A stretch of 64,000 bases of DNA from Macrocystis pyrifera. Its lineage: Eukaryota > Sar > Phaeophyceae > Laminariales > Laminariaceae. Within the stretch, counting starts at the first letter, position 1. The number at the start of each line of letters is the position of its first letter. Of the stretch, positions 38,111 through 48,773 are shown in pieces. The stretch covers positions 12,008,774 to 12,072,773 of the forward strand of contig JASSKH010000015.1 of the NCBI GenBank assembly GCA_031763025.1, written 5' to 3'. The notes under the pieces were generated by a model. The model was not told the DNA's origin and ran no database searches. It saw only the letters and a list, made by a program, of their open reading frames with translations. The position numbers were made by a program, and so were the translations under genes.

Positions 38111-38920
38111 AGGCTGTTTCCTATGCGGTTCGATTTCGAGCTTCAGATTTATGTTTTTCGATCCCCAAAATGAACGCATCTGCTTATTATACAGTCCGAA
38201 TATGCTAGATATGACCGGAATTTTTTCGATTTGAGAATCCGATGCCCAAGTCGTCTGATTTTGGCCCAAAATCCGAAGACTTGGTTGGGTCATCAGATTT
38301 TCACATAAAAAATGGCATGGTGTCTAATCTAAGTTCAAGATATTATCCACGACAGCAAGCAGCACCAGAACGATCGTAGGGTTGGATTGTGATACAAGTA
38401 TAGTTGCATACACGTAGCTACGTTGCTTCGCGCCCGACGCGCGGTCGGCGGGCGGCAAGTCTATCCGTGGCCACGATCTACAATCGGCTGGCGCGGGCTC
38501 GGGCCTAGAGACCAAGAGAAGCGCACTCGACGCGCACCTCTCCATGGATACGTACTCGTAGGCTACTGGAGTTGCAGCGGAAGTAGCAGCAGTCAGTTAC
38601 ATTGTGAAAGACTAGTACACAATACGAAGACACGTTGACTCTAGCGCACTCTCGGCCCGTCTCTTCGCCGCCAGACCAAAGGCAGTCAGCGTGGGCTCGA
38701 ACGCTTAGGTCCTACTCGCAGTGCAGTGCACCCAGCGCGCAGCGCCAGACCACAACAACAGCAGCTGGTCTCGGCGTTTGCTAGAATCTCTGCACGCGCA
38801 ATAAATCCGTTTTTTTCACCATATTCAAAGGAAGACTGTTTCGATCTGCGAACTGCACAGATGAAAATGCGCTCGGGTCAAATCTGAAACTCAAAATCTG
38901 GACCGCATAGGAAACAGCCT
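38111..38920. mobile_element. 810-bp element with ~45-bp terminal inverted repeats
   Basis: The left end AGGCTGTTTCCTATGCGGTT and the right end ACCGCATAGGAAACAGCCT are perfect inverted repeats over 18 bp. The inverted similarity continues to about 45 bp (CTTCAGATTT against AAATCTGAAA). There is no transposase frame, so it would be non-autonomous. I see no obvious target duplication. The interior is GC-richer than the ends. Confidence 0.65.
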
Positions 38921-39025
38921 CTCCTTATTACTTTATTGGTGCTCTAGTTATTCTTTTTTCAGGGTGTACGTATATTATGAAGTGATTTTTTTTCACGGCC
39001 TTTTCTGATCAACTCTGAAAGTGAT

Positions 39026-39141
39026 ATGTGGTGGAAATCGAGTGTCCTGCCGTCGACGCCATTGTAGGGAAATGTAGACTAAAAATGTTACGTAACAAAC
39101 GCTACATGAATTTAAGGCTTATAAACTCGATTTCCACCACA
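39026..39141. repeat. 17-bp perfect inverted repeat around a shared unit
   Basis: ATGTGGTGGAAATCGAG at 39026 and its exact complement CTCGATTTCCACCACAT ending at 39141 bracket a copy of the unit GTCCTGCCGTCGACGCCATT...ATGTTACGTAACA. That unit occurs again at 39417-39470. Confidence 0.65.
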
Positions 39142-39338
39142 TTCTCCCTCACTAAACCTGACTTATCTCTCCTTGCGAGTAAGTCAGGAACCCCGATGAG
39201 ACTCTGAGTATCCAAGTTTTACCTCCGACTTTTCGGTACCGGACTCAGTATGCAATGATCGCATTGCTCTCATCGTTCCTTTCTAGGTGTTTTCTAAGTG
39301 AGTGAGTTTTACAGGTTCTTGAACATGAGATATTCCCC

Positions 39339-39435
39339 TTTTTTTTTTTTTTTTTTTTTTTTCTTGGGGGACGAAGGCGAGAATCGAACCACGGACCTCG
39401 CTCTTCAAAATCTCACGTCCTGCCGACGACGCCAT
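39339..39435 (-). mobile_element. tRNA-like SINE fragment with poly(A) tail
   Basis: On the minus strand a tRNA-like segment (GGCAGGACGTGAGATTTTG, then GGTTCGATTCTCGCC, close to the B-box consensus) is followed by a 24-A tail (plus-strand T run 39339-39362). It adjoins the 58-bp palindrome. This head differs from the three-copy SINE family in this window. Confidence 0.5.
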
Positions 39436-39493
39436 TGTAGGGAAATGTAGACTAAAAATGTTACGTAACATTTTTAGTCTACATTTCCCTACA
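39436..39493. repeat. Perfect 58-bp palindrome
   Basis: The left arm 39436-39464 and right arm 39465-39493 are exact reverse complements with no spacer, centred on GTTAC|GTAAC. The left arm also occurs once, without its partner, at about 39063-39092. Confidence 0.9.
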
Positions 39494-39796
39494 GATAAAA
39501 TTTGCTTTTGCACAAGACCTCGGAGGCATTGTACAATTTTGTATAGGTTACAGACTGGGCTCATGATGGGTCACGACGCTACATGCTTGGTTACTCTTGT
39601 ACACAGCTGGGCTCCAGCACTTGTTGTGCATCGGCCACTACGGAGAGAGAGGGCATCAATACCTTGGCCACCATGATGCATCGCGTCCCTTGCGGCCGCC
39701 CAACTGCAGCTGCTCGAGGCAAAACAACTTCGGAGATGAGTAGGGCGATACTACAGCAGCATCAAAAAACAAGCCAACGTTTTCTTTTCTGACTAC

Positions 39797-40103
39797 GACG
39801 GCCGCAGGCAGCTCATGCTCCGCGAGAGCGAGAGCTCTTTGCTGGTCCAGCGACTAGCAAACCCCTTACGCAGCTCCCCAGGAGGTTCCACATTCCGTTC
39901 CTTCCTTAGAGGAGCTGGTGGTGAAGGTTGATCGCCCCAACCCGGCGTGACGGCCGCAGGCAGCTCACATGCTCCACGAGAGCGAGAGCTCCTTGCTGGT
40001 CCAGCGACTGGCAAACCCCTTACGCAGCTCCCCAGGAGGTTCCACATTCCGTTCCTTCCTTAGAGGAGCTGGTGGTGAAGGTTGATCGCCCAACCCGGCG
40101 TGA
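39797..40103. repeat. Two tandem 152-bp units
   Basis: GACGGCCGCAGGCAGCTCA starts at 39797 and again at 39949, and the units are almost identical to CAACCCGGCGTGA at the end. The minus strand is open through both units (LRKERNVEPPGELRKGF), but this may simply reflect recent duplication. Confidence 0.85.
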
Positions 40104-40336
40104 ACGACTCGTTCGTGTCGTGGTACACGTACGTGGAGTTCGAGATCTCGGTTCTGTTCTTTATGTGTTGTTCTCGCGTGACGACCTAAGCTATACCACG
40201 TACCAGGTACTTCGCAACCACTCAACCACTCGGTGCCGGGGCCCTGGGGTGGTGGACAATTCGAGAGTTTAGCAATCTGGGAGAATGGATCTTTAGGGGT
40301 GCTTTCGACTTGAAAATTGCCTAGCGCGGTCTGCAC
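39965..40336 (-). CDS. Possible minus-strand open frame, partly duplicated
   Basis: A 123-codon minus frame reads QTALGNFQVESTPKDPFSQI, then CPPPQGPGTEWLSGCEVPGT. A second copy, shifted by 302 bp, is open over the same ~70 residues (about 40483-40700) with several amino-acid changes and no stop. Conservation of the frame is suggestive, but the family is unknown and the recent duplication weakens the argument. Confidence 0.25.
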   Translation of the reverse strand: MQTALGNFQVESTPKDPFSQIAKLSNCPPPQGPGTEWLSGCEVPGTWYSLGRHARTTHKEQNRDLELHVRVPRHERVVHAGLGDQPSPPAPLRKERNVEPPGELRKGFASRWTSKELSLSWSM

Positions 40337-40700
40337 TTCGGAATCATCGTCTGCAATTGAGAAATTTCCTGTTTCAATGCAAACGCGGCGCAGCCGGGCC
40401 TAGGATTTTTGCGCTCACCGCAGAACAGACTTCTCGTCAGTCCACCCTGTGTATGTGATGACAAATACTCAACTCACCTTTCCCGACCTAAACTATACCA
40501 CGTACCAGGTACTTCGCAACCACTCAACCACTCGGTGCCGGGGCGCTGGGGTGGTGGACAAATCGAGAGTTTAGCAATCTGGAAGAATGGATCTTTAGGG
40601 GTGCTCTCGACTTGAAAATTGCGTAGCGCGGTCTGCACTTCGGAATCCTCGTCTGCAATTGAAAAAATTCCTGTTTCAATGCAAACGCGGCGCAGCCGCG
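40183..40700. repeat. ~215-bp direct repeat, 302 bp apart
   Basis: GACCTAAGCTATACCACG starts at 40183 and its near copy at 40485. Similarity runs to AAACGCGGCGCAGCCG at about 40397 and 40700. Both contain a TACCAGGTA motif. Together with the adjacent 152-bp tandem this makes a small composite repeat block. Confidence 0.85.
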
Positions 40701-40741
40701 TTTGTTTATGGCCTGTTTTGGCCCGTTTTGGCTGCGGTTTG

Positions 40742-40802
40742 GGGTCAGGGTTATTAGGGTTACAGGTTAGGGTTTGGGTTAGAGTCACAGGGGTTGGGTT
40801 GG
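40742..40802. repeat. Degenerate telomere-like G/T tract
   Basis: TTATTAGGGTTACAGGTTAG is followed by GGTTTGGGTTAGAGTC and GGGGTTGGGTTGGG. It resembles diverged TTAGGG/TTTAGGG repeats, as seen at internal former chromosome ends or in repair scars. Confidence 0.5.
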
Positions 40803-41440
40803 GTCTTCGCCCGTACCTTGATCCCAACAGGAACCAAAATACCTGAACAGCCTACCAACCTGAAGATTCGATCGAACGTATATTTATTAGACACCCCAAA
40901 AATCAACCAAAACGGAAAACTACGAATATATATATGTTTCGTTCAAAAAGATGAAGATACACCGCCGCTTTTCTCGCACGTGAGACACAAAATTTTGTTA
41001 CTTTTTGTGCCACAGCAAAAAATATTACCTGGTATTTATTTTCCGGATTCGGGGAGAACAAATAAAGCCAAGAACACCATAAGACGGCACATGGCGCACT
41101 GATCTGGTGTGGCTTTTTGCCGCTGGAAAATCCGACTTCCTGCCTTTTTCAATCACTCAAAAACAAATGCATAAGATCCGGCCTTACCCTGCATCTGTTC
41201 CTGTCATCACATGGCTGCAAGCGCTACAGATGGTATACCACAGCTTGTTAGTGTCGTTCCCTTGCATTCTACTGTAGTACTGCCATGCGGCGAATTTTCG
41301 TTCTAGCTTGTTTTCTGCCATCGAGATGCATTTTTTGTTTCAGCCCGTTTCGTGGCCACATGCAGGATGTCACAGAAATGAGATAATCTGAGGAGATCAC
41401 CATCATCATATATATACGGCACTGAACAGCAGATGCCATC

Positions 41441-41762
41441 TTTTCTTCTTTTTTTTGCATCATCACTTTTACTTTCCAGCTCACTCGTAGGAGGTTTTAC
41501 CCTCGACGATCTTCTGGACAAGCCGTGGTCACAGGTGTCGTCCCTTCTCCCCCCCGGTACGTGCCTTTACTTTTTGTCGCGCATAGGGTTCAGCATTCCC
41601 ACTGCTCGTCGAGTTTCATCGAATGTAGCTAGCTCACGCTCTCGCGCTTTCCGCTTATCAATTTTTTACGCAAGAAAAAGTCCCTACGAGCATGCACTCG
41701 GTGGTATTTGAACCCACGAAATTGATCTTGATAGGCACCCGGAGCGCCTACCAAGCCACCGG
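41441..41762 (-). mobile_element. tRNA-derived SINE, copy 2
   Basis: Same family as 18537-18856 and 55864-56204. The minus-strand head begins near CCGGTGGCTTGGTAGG with GGGTTCAAATACC as the B-box-like part. The body includes CTCGTAGGAGG and ACAAGCCGTGGTCAC on the plus strand. A T-rich tail lies at about 41441-41456. Confidence 0.8.
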
Positions 41763-42179
41763 ACCATCTGCGACATACTAGCTGATCCATGCTAAACGCC
41801 TCAATTTGCGTCTGCCGTGAATGACGCATGCAATAAGTACTCCAATGTCATATCCTACGTACCAGGTATCATGCTGACCGTACAGAACAACAGCGGAAAA
41901 GGGTGGCATGGCACGTTTTCGTTCGTTAAGGACCTTTGGTTGGCACTGGCGGAAGGACTGCTCTGTCCCGACCGACCACAGGCCTTCAAAATATTCGACG
42001 CTCGTCAGGCGTTTCCGTGAGCAAGAAAACTTCTTTTTTTTTTGGACGAACCGGTTCCAAGTATTCAAAAGCATGCCTACAAAGAATTTGCACACGTTTT
42101 CGAAGAACTGACTGCGTAAGAGGAGTACTTCATGGTGTGTAAAAATTAACGCTAACTTCAAATTATATACTGAAACCAA

Positions 42180-42760
42180 GAGAACTCGAAAAATATAGTG
42201 GAACAAGCGCTGTTTCCCATAAATGTTGAGAGGTTCGCAGGGTGTTTTTTGCCGAAAACCCTGAAACGTCGCACAAACCTTCCGTTTCATGTTCCCGAGG
42301 TTTGCACTGAGGGAATGGAAGTTTTTTTTTTTTCGCTCGATACATTGTGTCTCAAGCCCTGTTCACTGTTATTTTTACGTGCTTGCGGCCTGTACCACCA
42401 AGCCCTGTTCACTCTCCAGAATTCCAAACTTCCCTGTTATTTTACTTTCCAAAATCATCGCCAAGAGCTGCTGGTAAAAAAAGGAAATAATGTCTTGAAA
42501 AGAAATAGAAATTAGGAAAAATTAGCAAACTGGGAAATTTTGAAGTTTTAAAATTTGAAAGAAAAAACAGTGAACAAGAAGTCAGAAAGCCTGAGACGAA
42601 AAAACAGATAATTGGCGAAAACGTCAAAAAAAATCAGCCCCGCCATAAGCCTCTCGGCATGCGGGCATGGAAAGTTTGTGCGAACTTTCAGGGTCTGAAC
42701 AAAACAATACGACGTGAATTCCTGGTGTCCGAAACTTGCCTGGTATTCCTTCAACCAGCT
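42180..42760. repeat. Weak inverted duplication
   Basis: The complement of about 42234-42298 resembles 42660-42725 (shared GTTTGTGCGA, TTTCAGGGT and a following A-rich stretch) at roughly two thirds of positions. CAAGCCCTGTTCACT is also repeated at about 42353 and 42400. No gene is evident. Confidence 0.35.
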
Positions 42761-42930
42761 CGTAGGAACTACTTGAATGCAATCCGATGCGAAGGTCTCC
42801 TGAATACCCTGCCATCTCCTACGCGTGAATTCATTTCAGTTATGCACATCTTCAAAGACGTCACGGTACCAGTGGTGGTCCTCGGGACTCAGCCAGTGTC
42901 TGGCCAGTACCGGTCATCTTGGAGGACCCA

Positions 42931-43364
42931 GTCCCCAGCGTTCCTGGAGGGCTAGAATGATTGAGTCCCGCCAGTCCCCAAGCGCATGGTATCTGACCTA
43001 ACTCACTGAGTGCCACCAGTCCCAGGGTACCTGGGGGGCTAAAAGGGCTGATTCTCGCCAGTCGCAAGGGTGCCTGAGGCATGAACTGATTGAGTATCGC
43101 CAGTTCGCAGGGTACCTGGGGGCTTCCATGACCGTGTCTTAACACAAGGGTGCCGGGAGACTGAAATGACCGAGTACCGCCAGTCCCCAAGGTAACAGGG
43201 GGGCCTGATTGACTGACTTCCCCTAGTCCCCAGAGTATTTGGGAAGCTGAGATGACTGAGTCCAGAAGGTCTGCGGGGTACCTGAGGACCCGAAAGGACT
43301 AAGTCCCGCCAGTCCCGACGATGCCTGGTGGGCTGGAAGGACCGAGTCCCGCCAGTCCCAAGGG
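42931..43364. repeat. ~43-44 bp minisatellite, about ten units
   Basis: The unit is approximately GGGTACCTGGGGGGCTGAAA, then TGACTGAGTCCCGCCAGTCC. The GCCAGTCC block recurs at about 42969, 43013, 43057, 43100, 43180, 43223, 43308 and 43351. Both strands are open over parts of it because of the repeat. Confidence 0.85.
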
Positions 43365-43369
43365 TATGA

Positions 43370-44916
43370 AAAGCCGAAACTTTTGGTGCCCGGAAGACTG
43401 ACACTCTCTGGCGACCTTTGCATACCTTACGATGAGCAAACTACAACTGTAGGGTAAGTGAGAACTGGTGCTGGTAGATATATTCTCACCTTCAGAAGGC
43501 GTCCGCGAGTGCGAAACGTCGAGGTCCAAACGCTGATACTTTGCCAGTATTGGTTAAAATAGGGATTTTGTACCGCAACCGATCCTAAGCACCGTTTTTG
43601 GGGCCACATCCCTATGTACCGCAAGTAAACGAGTCTCAATTCCCTGCGAGCGATAGTATCAGCGGCGAGCGCCCTCTGTGATAACGTAAGTATGCTACAC
43701 CCTATTGGGTACAGTATGAATGCTCTTTCGTTGGAGATTTGTTACTTGCTGAGCAACGGCAGAACCTCTCACGAGGTATAGGGTTTCCTCGCGACATTTT
43801 TCTGGGCGATTGTTTCAAGCTCGGTGACTATTTCCGGTAACGCAAACGTCCCGCCTTTTATTAACTGAAAAAAAATATTTTTTTTCTCGCATTTCCAAGA
43901 AGAATTCCCGACTTTTATTTTCTCCGGTAAAAGCTCCTCCAGAACAACAAAATTTTTGTGTTGAGTCGAGTATCTGGACAGCACAGGCGCTTGTTCATCG
44001 TTGCTTCAATCTATTTTGATCAGCGACAGCAGCACAACAGAAACGAATACAGCAGTCATCACACGCCCCGTTGCTGAAGCTCACCCGCATTTCGCTGCTA
44101 CTACTAATTTCGCCGTCGCAGCTAACGGGTGGTGCTTACCTTGTCTTGTGTGCGGTGCGCAAGCGACTTCGGTGATGCATAAAAAAATGTTTCGATCTTG
44201 TAAACCTACCGTGTGTGGTTTTGCGGCAGAATGTGTTGGCAATTGGGAAGACCACCTCATGACGCTCACTACTACGGCAGCTATACCTGGCTCGCCGCTG
44301 TTGAACAGCAGCAGCATCGTGTTTGTACCGCTCGTGTGGCCGGGTAGGGCTGGTTTTGCGCTGTGTCCAGTGTTCTATGAATAATCGAATCCGATCTCTA
44401 TGACTTTAACTGCTGTGCGATGGGGCCAAATTGATTTGTTTGTGAGAGACCACCTGACGCCCATCAGGATTGCGGAAGCTATCGCCTGCCGTACAGCCGA
44501 TAAACGGCAGCATGGTGTTCGTACTACTAATACCGTCGCCGCATCAAGAGGGGGGGGGTGTTGCGAGTTAGGGGGTCCCCCTAGCAAGGGGGATGATCAC
44601 ATCACGTAGTGAGTATATGGTAAGGCACTCACGAGGCAGTTGTATAGTAAACCCATTGCTGTCTCTGGAGTTGGCCACACAAGAAATAAAATCAATTCAT
44701 TGATGCTGTCATCCATATGCAAGAAAATCCGCCTCTCGAGCGGCCTTAGTAGGATGCAGCTCACCCTTCATGCGACTCGCCCAACACCTCACGGCGCTTC
44801 GCGCTTGTGCAAGCAATGTCTGCCTGATCGGTGAAAACCCGGCGTGCTCCGTCCCGGCAGTGTAGGGATGCGAGGGTCTATGGTCATACGACTACGGCCA
44901 TGCATGATAATGAGTA
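43370..44916. other. No supported gene
   Basis: Several open frames of 60-127 codons, including 44001-44384, show no family signature and overlap open frames of similar quality on the other strand. I call nothing here. Confidence 0.4.
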
Positions 44917-45075
44917 CATCCCCCCTTCTGGCTTACGGAATCCTCACTTGTCTCAGGGGATCCCCACTGACCGTAGGGGATTCTCTCTCACCTTACGGGA
45001 TCCCCTCTCACCCTTGGGGATCCTCGCTTGCCTTAGGAGATCCCCTCTCACCTTACGGGATCCCCACTTGCCCAG
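44917..45075. repeat. 20-bp tandem repeat, seven to eight units
   Basis: Units such as GGGATCCCCACTGACCGTAG and GGGATCCCCTCTCACCCTTG follow each other at exactly 20 bp, with most variation in the second half. Confidence 0.85.
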
Positions 45076-45670
45076 TCCTGTGTGTGGTGCTCTAGGCGGC
45101 TTGGTTTTCTCAAACCTTGTCTTGATTCGTACGTTTTCCGTTCTCTCTCACAGTGTCTGCTGCTCTGCTGGCCAAAGCAGTTTTACTTTTGCGTATTTTT
45201 GAACAGCCCACAAATGCGGGATGTTTTCCACCCCAGAAATACCACCGAGAATATCCCTGGATTAACGGAGAAACCCCATAACTTACGCCTACAGAATAGT
45301 TTCCAGTGTTGCTGCTCTAGCACAAGAAGCGTAGAGAAAAAAAAACATAGTTATGCAGAGCATGCCAACGGACAGAAACAGACTGTATCGTCGACTACTG
45401 TAGGCGTGAAGAGTCATTTCGCCGGAATCCACAAACAACTTGAAGAACACGCGATGAGATGTGCAACCGACGAATACGTTGCTCCACTTTCTGAAGAGCA
45501 GTGGTCTCGCGTCAATTCAATAAATCTGAATTATTTCTGTGCAAGAATATCAGCGTTCGCGTTCTTGAAATGGGTCGACTTATCACACTCGAGGCGCAAA
45601 CGCTGCACAACGTTCAACCAGTTTCGCAGAAGTTACGACTGAAACCTGACCGTGCCAGCAGTAAATTACT

Positions 45671-45769
45671 ATTACGGGGGTCCATAGTACATGGGACAAC
45701 ACGTAACAATAGGTCAATATATAGTTTTTATATGCACCATAGGTCCTATATACTATGGTCCCCCGTAAT
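45671..45769. mobile_element. MITE, 99 bp, copy 4
   Basis: The left end ATTACGGGGGTCCATAGTAC and the right end ATACTATGGTCCCCCGTAAT are inverted repeats, flanked by CT on the left and AG on the right of TATTAC/GTAATA. TA is the likely target duplication. The surrounding open frames (45082-45642 and 45937-46080, the latter ending GAGAAG|GTGAGT) might be exons but cannot be confirmed. Confidence 0.8.
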
Positions 45770-46429
45770 AGACGAAGGTAGCCCGGACCACTTGCAACCA
45801 AGTCTACTCGTAGGCGTCACGAGAGTTATCTATTAATAGCGCAATGACAAGTTTAGGCAACGGTACAACAGCTATGTCGTTGTAAGATGCGCATCGAATA
45901 CTATAAGAGTCCGCCAATGAGAAGCACATAATCTGAATGAACGTCGAGGCCATTAACTTCAAAAAATACCAAGGTTCAGCTGGAACAGTACGATTTAGTG
46001 TAGATGTCGCTGGTGAAACGAATGCGTGTTCCAAAGTTCTCAGCGCCCCCGAGAAGGTGAGTCTTGCGTTGGATTGTTTTTATTGTCTGCATACCGTGTG
46101 CATAAGTAGCCGCGAAACCAAATTATCTACGTTTTGCGTCTATCACGCCCAGACGATGCGACACGTGCCACCGAAGGGCTGGCACCTATATGGCCTCGAG
46201 CCTCATTTGGCGGGTTCTATAATGCATACAACAACCCATGCATGAGTGTAACCTACGTACGGTACACAAACCCATGCATGAGCTACATATCGAACGAAAA
46301 AAACACTGAAAGCATACACATCGAATCCCCTGGTATTGGGTTGTATATTGGTCGAGGGAGTGCCTCAGCGAGCAATATTTGCACTCGAGCGTGCGGTGGT
46401 CCTCATTATTTGGTAAATGAGTGGAAGCT

Positions 46430-48330
46430 TTCACAACTTCCATTTGGAAGTAAAAAACTTCCAAAACTTCCATTTTGACTTCCAGATGGAATTTTTTCAC
46501 TTCCAAATGAAAGTTTGTCACTTCCAAATGGAAGTTGTGAAAGTCAAAACGGAAGTTTTTTACTTCCAAATGGAAGTTGTGAAAGTGAAAATGGAAGTTT
46601 TGGAAGTTTTTTACTTCCAAATGGAAGTTGTGGAAGTTTTTACTTCCAAATGGAAGTTTTGGAAGTCGAGTGGAAACTTCCATTTAGTCCATGGAAGTTT
46701 CCATTTTGGAAGCTGCCAGTGTAATTTTCCACAGCGGAAGTCAGTGGAAGCAAAGTAGAAACTTCCACTGCCATGCCCGGTAGAAGCTTCGTCCAGCTTC
46801 CACTAAGCTTCCATACACCTTGATATACTTTCACCTACCGTCACCCACTTCCACTTCACGTCTAGAAGTTCCATTTGACTTCTACCTTCAAGGAAACTTC
46901 CAACGGCGTCCGCCGAATCTTCTGTCACTTCCATCCTCAATCGTAACTTCCGCTTACTTCCATCTACTCGCATCCGCTTCCATTCAACTTCCACAACTTT
47001 CGTTTGGCTTTCAAAACTTCCATTTTACATTCAAGTTCAACGAAACTCGCATCTGAGTACGCAGAATCTTCTGACCACTCCCCCCATATCCAAGCGCGAC
47101 TTCCACCTAGTTGTACGTACTTCCCACGCACTTCCATTAAACGTCCAATGGCTACAGCTCACTTACTTATTTATCTTCAATTTAACTTCCATTTCAATGG
47201 GAACTTCCACGCACGTCCGCAGACGCTTCCATCCACTTCTATATTCAAGCTTACCTTCCACCTAATCCCACATACTTACATCCGCTTCCAATTATCCAAC
47301 TTCCAAAGTTACATGTAAATAGGTGGAAGCTTCCACTCGACTTCCAAAACTTCCATATGGAAGTAAACAACTTCCAAAACTTCCATTTCGACTTCCAAAT
47401 GGAAGTTATGGAAGTCAAAATGGAGGTTGTGGAAGTCAAAATGGAAGTCGAATGGAAGCTATGTAACCCCTACTTACACGGAATTTCATATCAGCGTTCG
47501 CCGAAGCTTCCATACACTCTCATATGCAAGAATAAATTCAGCATACTTTCACGTACTTCCACGTGCTTTCATCAACTTCCATTAAACTACCAAGAAATAT
47601 GTTTGCCTTGTATTACCATGGAAAACTCACATCTACGTCTGCAGACGCTTCTATCCACTCTCCGGGGCCCATATGCATGTGGGACGTTGGCCTAATTACT
47701 TCCTTTTGGAAGTGAAAATGGAAGTTTGGAAGTCAAAATGGAAGTATTGGAAGTCGGGTACGACCCTACCACGCGAATTCCATTCTACATTCAAGTTCCA
47801 AAACCTCCATTTTGACTTCCAAACGGATAGGTTTTTTTCCCCCAAAGGGAAGTTTTTGACTTCCAAATGGAAGTTTCGACTTCCAAACGGAAGTTTTCGA
47901 CTTCAAAATGGAAGTGCGCGACTTCCAAATGGAAGTGCGCGACTTCCAAATGGAAGTTTTCCACTTCCAAATAGAAGTTTTCGATTTCCAAATGGAAGTT
48001 TCTAAATTCCAAATGGAAATTGTGGAAGTCCAAATGGGAGTTTTGGAAGTCAAAATAGAAGCATCGCCAACTTCGAAACCTTCCTTTTTGACTTCCAAAA
48101 ACTTCCATTTGGACTTCCACAACTTCCATTTGGAAGTTCCACAACTCCGTTTGGAAGTTAAATACTTCCATTTGAAGGCTTCCACCCGACTTCCATTTTG
48201 ACTTCCACAACTTCCATTTTGACTTCCACAAATTCCATCTTCACTTCCATAACTTCCATTTGGAGGTCATAATGGAAGTTTTGATTTTTACTTCTAAATG
48301 GAAGTGTTGGAAGTCGAGTGGAAGCTTCCA
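46430..48330. repeat. 1.9-kb array of CTTCCA/TGGAAG hexamers
   Basis: Dense palindromic blocks (46430-46730, 47325-47465, 47695-48330) are built from alternating ACTTCCA and TGGAAGT separated by AAA/TTT-rich steps. The stretches between them (46735-47320, 47465-47695) keep mostly one orientation at wider spacing. Because the units are self-complementary, both strands show open frames (MEVVEVKMEV-like and FHNFHLEVKNF-like) that are not evidence of genes. Confidence 0.9.
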
Positions 48331-48706
48331 TCCATTTACCAAATAATGAGGTGGACCCCGAGCGTGACACCCTTACCGTAGCATTGCTCATCGTCTCCAT
48401 CCGCATTGAATAACAATGGACATTGGCTCCCACCCCCCCCCTTGTTCGTTTTGATGACTGTTCCTGGAATAGCCCCCGGCATCGATGCAACACAGTGGAC
48501 ACTACGTTGTTGCCAGGTGGGCGTCAAGCGAACAACGTTTCGCCAATGCCGAACAACTGTCAGTATGACGTGCTGAAGCCTATTGATATCTGGGGAAACG
48601 TCATCCGAATACCTCGACCTACACGTTGAAACCCGAGCGTGTCAAGCGTTGGTCCGGGTTGCGCGATACCTCTGCTGCCCCCCCAACCCTAGAGAAACTC
48701 CCAGAG

Positions 48707-48708
<2 letters not shown>

Positions 48709-48738
<30 letters not shown>
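48709..48738. repeat. 30-bp poly-C tract
   Basis: An uninterrupted C run just upstream of the acceptor-like CTGCTGCAG at 48773. It would encode poly-Pro if translated, but it more plausibly acts as, or near, a polypyrimidine tract. Confidence 0.85.
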
Positions 48739-48773
48739 TGCATGGGATCGTGTACCCCTTGCATCTGCTGCAG

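Noticed and set aside
44001..46080. Open frames at 44001-44384, 45082-45642 and 45937-46245 as a gene
   Set aside because: One good donor (GAGAAG|GTGAGT at about 46056), but no consistent exon chain and no recognisable protein; too weak to call.
46186..48231. Several open frames rich in MEVVEVKMEV or FHNFHLEV on both strands
   Set aside because: Products of the CTTCCA/TGGAAG hexamer array.
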